From UBA940 sp031547885 (GTDB lineage: Bacteria; Bacteroidota; Bacteroidia; Bacteroidales; Rikenellaceae), in contig JAVBRO010000001.1 of assembly GCA_031547885.1 (NCBI GenBank), positions 186,001 through 250,000 on the forward strand: DNA of 64,000 bases, given 5' to 3'. The notes beneath the pieces are model-generated. The model did not search any database. It was given only the letters and a program-made list of their open reading frames with translations, and was not told where the DNA came from. A program made the position numbers and the translations under genes. Positions 57,715 through 64,000 of the stretch are shown one piece after another; the first letter of the stretch is position 1; the number at the start of each line of letters is the position of its first letter.

Positions 57715-59808
57715 ATGAAGAGTAAATTGCTGTTGAGTGCTGTCGTTGCGGCACTTCCGTTTTGCCTGCTTTCCTGCAAGAAGGAAATCGATCCCCCCAA
57801 GCCTGGAGACAAGATCAGCGTTGAACTTACTGTGAGGTCTGCTCCCTATTATGTGTCGGGGACCGAAACCAATGACACCCGCACGTCCCTGGACAATGTG
57901 TGGATCCTTGAATTCGATGCGGACGGTAATAATGTGCTGGCGGCGAAAATCAATACAATGGAACTTAACAAGGCTTTTACCCAAGAGGTTATCGCCGGAA
58001 CGGGGATGAAGCTGGTTGTGGTAGCCAATGCCGGAAGCGCATCTTTTACCGAAGGAGGTATGACCTACACCCAGTTCGCGGAAATGGGCTATGAAGGCGC
58101 CATGGCAACCGCGGCGGACATTCCGATGACAGGCTCGGGCACTGCTACCATAGATAAAGAAAAGCAGGTTATTGCTGCTATTACGGTCAGCCGTATCGCG
58201 TCCGTGGTAAGTTTTAAATTTGCGGCGGGCGGCGACCACGAAATGTCGACATTCCAACTCAGGAATGTTCCTGCAAAGGTTTACTACCTGTCGCAGGGTG
58301 ATAACAGTGCATGGACGGCCGATAAATTTACCGACATGGCATCCGTTGCCGCAGATGGCGAAGAGCATACATGCATCGTCGGTGAAAACCTTCAGGGATC
58401 TGTCAGCGGGATAACCGACGCAAAGGACAAGGAGACGGAAAAACTTGCCATGTACGTAGAAGTCATGGCTTCGAACGAGGGTACCGAAGCTACGACGGAA
58501 TCGGTGTTCAAATATTTTTTCGGCGAAAATGCGACCACGAGTTTCGACGTTGCACGCAATAAAGAGTACACCGCCGATGTGACCATCGATTTCGACGACG
58601 AGTCCGACGAGAGGATTTCGCAAACCACCACTCCTGTTACCCAACAGGCAGGGGCAGCCAACTCATATATCCTTGCGCCGGACAAAGCGGCTTATCTGGG
58701 CATCCCGGTTTCGCGCGTCAACGAATTCTGGAACACCGACGAAGGCGGAAACACCAAAGCAAACGTTATTTCCGACGGCGGGAACGGCGGCGGCGTTACC
58801 GCATGGAAAGCCCGTGTAATGTGGACTGATACCGACGAGAGCATCATCGATATCGTAACCGACAGCGGAACCTCGGCCGATGATTATATAGCCATTGCGG
58901 CAAAAGGAGGGGAAGGCAACGCGGTTGTCGGTATTTTCGACGCGACGGCAGGCGAACCGGCCGCCGATGCGCTTCCGCTATGGAGCTGGCATATCTGGGT
59001 AACCGCCTACAATCCCGGCGGCGGCCTCAACGGCGACATACCCGATATTACGGCTAATCCCGGGAAAGCCGAAGTCGAGGGAGGTAAGATATTCCGCGTG
59101 AAGGGTCTTCCTGCCGCTGCGGACAGCAGTAACGATACGCCTGCCATGATGGACCGCAATCTCGGCGCCCTGAGTGCCGACCCTGCCGACGGCGTTAAAA
59201 CAATAGGCGCTTTTTACCAATGGGGCCGCAAGGATCCGTTCATTATGCCCCAGGGTACTGCCGCTCCGAAAGATTTTACGCCGGCTGTAACCGCAGGTGC
59301 CAAGTCCAAGGAATATGCCGTTCAGAATCCTGCAACGTTTGTTACCGGCACATATGTCTGGCTGGATGAAGACGAGGATGGACTGTGGCAGAGCACAAAT
59401 GCGCTTCAGCCCGAAAAAACCATCTACGATCCGTGTCCCGAAGGATGGCGGGTCCCCACATTGCACTCTTTTCTGGGCGGCGACAAGGAAGGCAATATGA
59501 AGGCATCCGCCAAAGAGGTCAACGGGCTTTTCTCCGGAACCGTACTGTATGGAGATGCCGCAGGGCTGGATATATACTTTCCGCGTATGGGATACCTGGG
59601 CGGCTCGTCCGGAGCGGTCACCAACTTCGACAACACTTCATGTTACTGGACTGTCAAGTGGTACAGCGCCAACAACAGCAAAAACACGATCATCTATAAT
59701 CCGGACATTGTGGACGAATACGGAGAGTTCGGTCCTCCGTATGCTATAATGGCCGAGCAAAACGGCAGCAAATCCGCCGGTATGAGCGTACGCTGCACAA
59801 GGGAATAG
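57715..59808 (+). CDS. Fimbrillin-like lipoprotein with FISUMP domain, copy 1
   Basis: A 697-aa lipoprotein (MKSKLLLSAVVAALPFCLLSC, Cys21). Residues ~30-310 are fimbrillin/DUF4906-like (TRTSLDNVWILEFDADG, ITVSRIASVVSFKFAAG, ATTSFDVARNKEYTADV). From about residue 440 comes the FISUMP-type half: PLWSWHIWVTAYNP, MMDRNLGALSADP, FYQWGRKDPF, IYDPCPEGWRVP, SVRCTRE. It is probably surface-exposed and adhesive. ATG 57715 is preferred over an upstream TTG. It is a tandem paralogue of the next gene, and both precede a SusC-type receptor. Confidence 0.85.
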   Translation: MKSKLLLSAVVAALPFCLLSCKKEIDPPKPGDKISVELTVRSAPYYVSGTETNDTRTSLDNVWILEFDADGNNVLAAKINTMELNKAFTQEVIAGTGMKLVVVANAGSASFTEGGMTYTQFAEMGYEGAMATAADIPMTGSGTATIDKEKQVIAAITVSRIASVVSFKFAAGGDHEMSTFQLRNVPAKVYYLSQGDNSAWTADKFTDMASVAADGEEHTCIVGENLQGSVSGITDAKDKETEKLAMYVEVMASNEGTEATTESVFKYFFGENATTSFDVARNKEYTADVTIDFDDESDERISQTTTPVTQQAGAANSYILAPDKAAYLGIPVSRVNEFWNTDEGGNTKANVISDGGNGGGVTAWKARVMWTDTDESIIDIVTDSGTSADDYIAIAAKGGEGNAVVGIFDATAGEPAADALPLWSWHIWVTAYNPGGGLNGDIPDITANPGKAEVEGGKIFRVKGLPAAADSSNDTPAMMDRNLGALSADPADGVKTIGAFYQWGRKDPFIMPQGTAAPKDFTPAVTAGAKSKEYAVQNPATFVTGTYVWLDEDEDGLWQSTNALQPEKTIYDPCPEGWRVPTLHSFLGGDKEGNMKASAKEVNGLFSGTVLYGDAAGLDIYFPRMGYLGGSSGAVTNFDNTSCYWTVKWYSANNSKNTIIYNPDIVDEYGEFGPPYAIMAEQNGSKSAGMSVRCTRE

Positions 59809-59844
59809 TACCGTAAATCGAATAATCTAAAAATAAAGAGAAAA

Positions 59845-61995
59845 ATGAAAAAATTATTATACCTGTTTGTTGCTGCGGCGGTCCTGTCAGCGACGGCGTG
59901 TAACGGTGGCGGAGGAGAAAACACGATCCCGGCGGGAGAGGAAGTTGCGGTCAGCATGACGCTCGACATAGCTCCCGTGTCGGCGGGCGGAGAGGAGACG
60001 GCGGACACCCGCCAATCCCTCAACAATGTATGGATACTTGTTTTCGACAAGTCGGGAACCAATGTCATGGCCCGGAAAGAGACCCGTTTCGAGATAGGCA
60101 AGCCGGTCGAAACCCGATTGATATCCGGACCAGGTCTCAGCATATTCATAGTTGCGAACCTCGACGCAGGAACGTCGTTCCAGTTGGGCAAAATGTCGCT
60201 CACCGAGTTTATGGCGGCATTGAACTCGACCAACCTGACCGGCCCGGAGTCCATCCCGCTTTCGGGAGCAGTTAATGCCTCCATCGACAAAGCCGGACAG
60301 GCCGTCGGCGTGACCCTCTCGCGTATAGCCGCGAAACTGTCGTTCAAGTTCACATTCGGCGGCGAGGGTTATACGGTAAAGTCCATGTCGGTGAAGAATG
60401 TACCCCATTATCCCTATTACGTTCCCCAGAGTGGAAAAACTTCGTGGGGCCCCGGCGATTTCAAAGAGGTTGCGCTGGCCCTGCCTTTCGACCAGCAGTA
60501 CACGATCTATACGGGAGAAAACCTGATGGGCACGGAAAGCGGCATAACCTCGGCAAAAGAGAAGGTCACCTCAAAATTGGCGGTATGTGTCGAGGTGGTC
60601 GCCGAAAAAGCGATAACCGATGGCCGTACCGTCGCCACGTTCCGCTTCTATCCCGGCGAAAACGCGACGACCGACTTCAACGTAATGCGCAACAGCGAAT
60701 ACAGCTACACCGAGACGGTCGATTTTTCCGACGAGTCCGATAAACGCATCACCCGTGTCGACAAGGGTTTGGAGCGTGAAGCCGTCGACGCGAACTGCTA
60801 CATGATCGAGCCTTCGTCGACTTACGAGGTCGCCATTCCGGTTGCGCGCGTAAACAAATTCTGGTCGAGCCTGGACGGCGGCGGCCTTCAGGACAATATG
60901 ATAAACGACGGCGCCAACGGAGGCAAGGTCGAACAGTGGAAGGTCCGCGTCATCGAGTCGACAAACGAAAAAAATCTCATCGCCTTTGTAAAGGATTCCG
61001 GCTCGTCTGCCCAGGAAACGATTATACTGAAAGCTGCGGATACCGGTGAAAAAGGGAGTGTGATCATCGGCATATTCGATGCTACCGACGGTGAACCCGC
61101 CTCTGACGCCAAACCGTTGTGGAGCTGGCACATCTGGGTGACGGACTATGTTCCCGGGGGCCTGGACGAAGAGAGCGAAATACCCGTCGTCGAAAACAAT
61201 CCGGGCAGGACGAACGTTCCGGGAGGTTCGGTCGCGCTGTTCGGCAATGTGGCCGGCGACCTTTCGAAGGACGGGCAGACAGCCGCAGTCATGGACCGCA
61301 ACCTCGGCGCCCTGAGTGCAAATCATGAAGACGGTCTCGCGACTTTCGGTCTGTTCTACCAGTGGGGACGCAAGGACCCGTTCATCCCGAAGTTCGATAT
61401 CAACGACTACGATGTAAACGAAGATCTGCCCTCCGTCGTTGCCATCACCAATACTATAACCGGCCAGTTCCCCGTGTCGTATACTATTCAGAACCCGAAC
61501 AAATTTATATTGTGTGAGACCTCTGCGAAAGGTGAATGGGTTAATTCCGAAGGATACAACACTTTGTGGTATAACGCTACTACACGTCAGAAAACCATTT
61601 ACGACCCGTGTCCTGCCGGATGGAGGGTGCCCTGGACGCTCTCTACCCTTGCAGGAGCGGAAGCCGCCTCGAGCCTCTGGTCGGAGGGCGATGGCACCCT
61701 GCCTGTCGAACAGTGGGGATGGTACGCTTTCAATGAAACGGCAAATTGTTATTTCCCCATGACCGGCAGCGTAAGCGGCAGTACGGGAAAAATAGGAAGC
61801 ATCGGCATTAACTCTCCCGTATGGACGGGCATTGCCACCGGAGCGCCGCATAACGCCTACATAACCCGGTTCGTATGGCTCGAAGGACTGCTCAGTTTAC
61901 CTGATCAATTCGAAGACGGCGGAATAACATACAACTATATGCCCCCCGCGGAAGTAAAAGCGGGCGGCAAGGTTGTCCGCTGCGTTAAAGAATAA
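59845..61995 (+). CDS. Fimbrillin-like lipoprotein with FISUMP domain, copy 2
   Basis: A 716-aa lipoprotein (MKKLLYLFVAAAVLSATAC, Cys19). It has the same domain order as copy 1: TRQSLNNVWILVFDKSG, VTLSRIAAKLSFKFTFG, ATTDFNVMRNSEYSY, then PLWSWHIWVTDY, MDRNLGALSANHEDG, FYQWGRKDPF, IYDPCPAGWRVP and VVRCVKE. Divergence is greatest in the loop between FYQWGRKDPF and IYDPCP and in the last ~100 residues, where ligand-facing loops are expected. The gap to copy 1 is 36 bp, so one operon. Confidence 0.85.
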   Translation: MKKLLYLFVAAAVLSATACNGGGGENTIPAGEEVAVSMTLDIAPVSAGGEETADTRQSLNNVWILVFDKSGTNVMARKETRFEIGKPVETRLISGPGLSIFIVANLDAGTSFQLGKMSLTEFMAALNSTNLTGPESIPLSGAVNASIDKAGQAVGVTLSRIAAKLSFKFTFGGEGYTVKSMSVKNVPHYPYYVPQSGKTSWGPGDFKEVALALPFDQQYTIYTGENLMGTESGITSAKEKVTSKLAVCVEVVAEKAITDGRTVATFRFYPGENATTDFNVMRNSEYSYTETVDFSDESDKRITRVDKGLEREAVDANCYMIEPSSTYEVAIPVARVNKFWSSLDGGGLQDNMINDGANGGKVEQWKVRVIESTNEKNLIAFVKDSGSSAQETIILKAADTGEKGSVIIGIFDATDGEPASDAKPLWSWHIWVTDYVPGGLDEESEIPVVENNPGRTNVPGGSVALFGNVAGDLSKDGQTAAVMDRNLGALSANHEDGLATFGLFYQWGRKDPFIPKFDINDYDVNEDLPSVVAITNTITGQFPVSYTIQNPNKFILCETSAKGEWVNSEGYNTLWYNATTRQKTIYDPCPAGWRVPWTLSTLAGAEAASSLWSEGDGTLPVEQWGWYAFNETANCYFPMTGSVSGSTGKIGSIGINSPVWTGIATGAPHNAYITRFVWLEGLLSLPDQFEDGGITYNYMPPAEVKAGGKVVRCVKE

Positions 61996-62026
61996 GAGTA
62001 CCGAACATCATATCACTAGGGCCCCG

Positions 62027-62070
62027 GCAGGGCGGCTGTTCTCACGGCCGCCCTGCTTAAGGGCTGTTTA
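62027..62070 (+). terminator. Terminator-like hairpin before the SusC gene
   Basis: GCAGGGCGGC-tgttctcacg-GCCGCCCTGC followed by a weak T-rich stretch. It may attenuate readthrough into the SusC gene. Confidence 0.65.
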
Positions 62071-62100
62071 TTATAATCATCATATAGAAACATTTTTTAC

Positions 62101-64000
62101 GTGGCAAAAAAGACAATTATCCTTGCGGCGGCTGTGCTGCTGTGGGCAGGTTTTGCCCATGCGCAAGGAACGGTGAAAATCACAGGTAAGGTTCTGGATG
62201 CAGGAAACATGCAGCCGGTGGCTTACGCGAGCGTAACCGTTAAAGGTACCGCAATAGGCGGTATTACGGATACCGAGGGCGGTTTCTCGCTCGACGTTCC
62301 GCACGACACCGGATCGGTGTATGTTTCATCTGCGGGATACGAACCTCAGGACGTACCCGTCGATGCTTCCAAATCCATCACCGTTTACCTTCAGGAATCG
62401 GCGGTGCAGATCGAACAGGTGGTCATTACAGGCTTCCAGTCCCTGAAAAAAGAGACGTTTACCGGCTCTTCGACAAAAGTCATGGCCGAAGACATTATCA
62501 TGCCCGGCGAGGCCGATATCAGCCGTATGCTGGAAGGCCGTGTTGCCGGGGTTTCGATCCAGAATGTGTCGGGTACGTTCGGCAGCGCCCCTAAAGTCAG
62601 GGTGCGCGGCGCCACTTCGATATACGGCGAGAACAAACCTCTGTGGGTAGTCGACGGGGTGGTGCTCGAAGACATCGTCAACCTGTCGAACGACCAACTG
62701 TCGAGCGGCGACCCCACGACGATGCTCGGTTCGTCCGTCGCAGGTATCAACGCCAACGATATCGAGAGCATGGATATCCTTAAGGACGCCGCCGCGACCG
62801 CGCTTTACGGTGCGCGCGCAATGAACGGCGTTATAGTCATTACAACGAAAAAAGGTAAAGAGGGCAAGATCCGGATCAATTATTCCGGAAACTATACCAT
62901 CCGTATGAAACCGCGTTACAGCGAATACAATATCATGAATTCGTTTGACCAGATGTCGGTATTCGCAGAGATGGAACCCGACTATAAAGGATACTTCAAT
63001 TCCGATATACTTAACCAGTCCTCTTCGGGTATTTACGGTATAATGTGGCGGAAGATATACGAACCGGTGGACGGAGAGTTCGCCGTCGTCAATACCGCCG
63101 AGGGACGCAAGGAGTTCTTGATGAAGCACGCTTACAACAACACCGACTGGTTCGACACGCTTTTCCGCCCTTCGCTGATGAACGAGCACAGCCTGAGCGT
63201 CAGCGGCGGGAGCGAAAGCGTGCAGACTTACGCCTCGATCGGTTACCTGAACGATCCGGGATGGAGTATCGCCGAGACGGTCGACCGCATGACCTTCAAC
63301 TTCAGGAACGACGTGAAAGTAAACAGGAAAGTCGATTTTGCACTACTTGCCAACGGTTCGGTACGCCAGCAGGAGGCACCGGGCTCGCTCGGCCGCAGCA
63401 CCGATGTCGTTACGGGCGAGGCAAGCCGCAATTTCGACATCAATCCGTTCAGCTACGCCCTCAACACGAGCCGGATACTCCGCCCGTATGACGACAACGG
63501 CAATTACGAGTATTATACGATGAACTATGCGCCGTTCAACATACTGGACGAACTCAACAATAACAAGATCAAACTGAGCGTGGTGGACGTGAAACTCCAG
63601 GGGGATTTCAACTGGAAGATCGCCGACGGCCTGCGCTACAGTTTTACAGGGGCGGCCCGTCTGGTCAAATCGACCCAGGAACACGAAATATACGAAAATT
63701 CCAATATGGCTAACGCCTACCGCGCTGCGGGCAACCAGACCATCAGGGAAAACAACCCCTACCTGTATCAGGACGAGGACGGGGAATATATCGTCGTGCT
63801 GCCGTCCGGAGGGTTCTACAACACCGAGGATAACCAGATGCTAAACTACGACATCCGCAACTCGCTCACCTACAATAAGGTTTGGAACAACAAGCACGAA
63901 CTGAACGGCCTCGCCGGTATGCAGATAAAGTCGACCGACCGCAAGTACAGGAACACGACCGGATACGGGTTCGAGTACGACATGGGCGGAGTGGCCAACA
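62101..64000 (+). CDS. SusC/RagA-type TonB-dependent receptor (5' part, runs off the window)
   Basis: Starts at GTG 62101 (MAKKTIILAAAVLLWAGFAHAQ, signal peptide). A carboxypeptidase-regulatory-like domain follows (VKITGKVLDAGNMQPVAYASVTVKGT..GGFSLDVP), a TonB-box region (IEQVVITGFQS), and a plug with the SusC signature NDIESMDILKDAAATALYGARAMNGVI. The barrel begins after about residue 260. About 633 residues are visible and the remainder lies beyond 64000. A SusD partner would be expected downstream. It probably imports oligosaccharides or peptides bound by the lipoproteins upstream. Confidence 0.94.
   Translation, partial: MAKKTIILAAAVLLWAGFAHAQGTVKITGKVLDAGNMQPVAYASVTVKGTAIGGITDTEGGFSLDVPHDTGSVYVSSAGYEPQDVPVDASKSITVYLQESAVQIEQVVITGFQSLKKETFTGSSTKVMAEDIIMPGEADISRMLEGRVAGVSIQNVSGTFGSAPKVRVRGATSIYGENKPLWVVDGVVLEDIVNLSNDQLSSGDPTTMLGSSVAGINANDIESMDILKDAAATALYGARAMNGVIVITTKKGKEGKIRINYSGNYTIRMKPRYSEYNIMNSFDQMSVFAEMEPDYKGYFNSDILNQSSSGIYGIMWRKIYEPVDGEFAVVNTAEGRKEFLMKHAYNNTDWFDTLFRPSLMNEHSLSVSGGSESVQTYASIGYLNDPGWSIAETVDRMTFNFRNDVKVNRKVDFALLANGSVRQQEAPGSLGRSTDVVTGEASRNFDINPFSYALNTSRILRPYDDNGNYEYYTMNYAPFNILDELNNNKIKLSVVDVKLQGDFNWKIADGLRYSFTGAARLVKSTQEHEIYENSNMANAYRAAGNQTIRENNPYLYQDEDGEYIVVLPSGGFYNTEDNQMLNYDIRNSLTYNKVWNNKHELNGLAGMQIKSTDRKYRNTTGYGFEYDMGGVAN

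Overview
The window comes from a Bacteroidota chromosome, most likely a gut Bacteroidales of the Rikenellaceae/Alistipes type. This placement is an inference. It rests on promoters of the TAnnTTTG (-7) type with TTTG about 20 bp upstream, the long Bacteroidota form of IspG, an M49 dipeptidyl peptidase III lipoprotein, a SusC-type receptor, fimbrillin-like and FISUMP lipoproteins, and GC-rich genes separated by AT-rich spacers. No rRNA, CRISPR array, intact transposase or integrase was seen. One tRNA gene, tRNA-Ser(GGA), is present.

From 1 to about 39.2 kb the content is mostly core. In order it holds ispG, recG, a short accessory patch with a duplicated recG tail, a TPR protein with an outer-membrane barrel, fabG, glyA, a deacetylase, a LytTR regulator with a membrane-anchored DUF2233-like protein, an M23 peptidase, dipeptidyl peptidase III and a GH43-like enzyme. 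These are followed by panC-panD, a DUF456 membrane protein, three M16 peptidase genes (one frameshifted), a DUF418 membrane protein, pyruvate:ferredoxin oxidoreductase, two tandem esterases, greA, obg and ansA.

The spacers of this core half are unusually modular. (i) Tandem 7-bp repeats occur with several unrelated unit sequences. They often sit as inverted arms at both ends of an intergenic region and twice lie inside genes. (ii) A 165-250 bp palindromic element occurs three times. (iii) A small GCACA...TGTGTTAAAA hairpin, REP-like repeats and a shared promoter/terminator cassette recur.

From 39.2 to 48.3 kb lies a scarred genomic island. It has tRNA-Ser with a downstream copy of its 3' end, a perfect 26-bp inverted repeat, and remnants of integrative-element genes (a primase-associated VirE/PriCT-like protein, an excisionase-like HTH protein twice, and topoisomerase III). 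Inside is an intact fimbrial-type lipoprotein operon with a divergent regulator, followed by a truncated Rhs/YD-type gene.

From 48.3 to 57 kb lies a glycan-degradation locus: BACON protein, two GH16, a Ser-type sulfatase, a sulfatase remnant, GH20 and GH29. It fits attack on sulfated, fucosylated host O-glycans. Its own SusC/SusD pair is missing and the 5' end of the BACON gene is damaged. The window ends with two tandem fimbrillin/FISUMP lipoproteins and the start of a SusC-type receptor.
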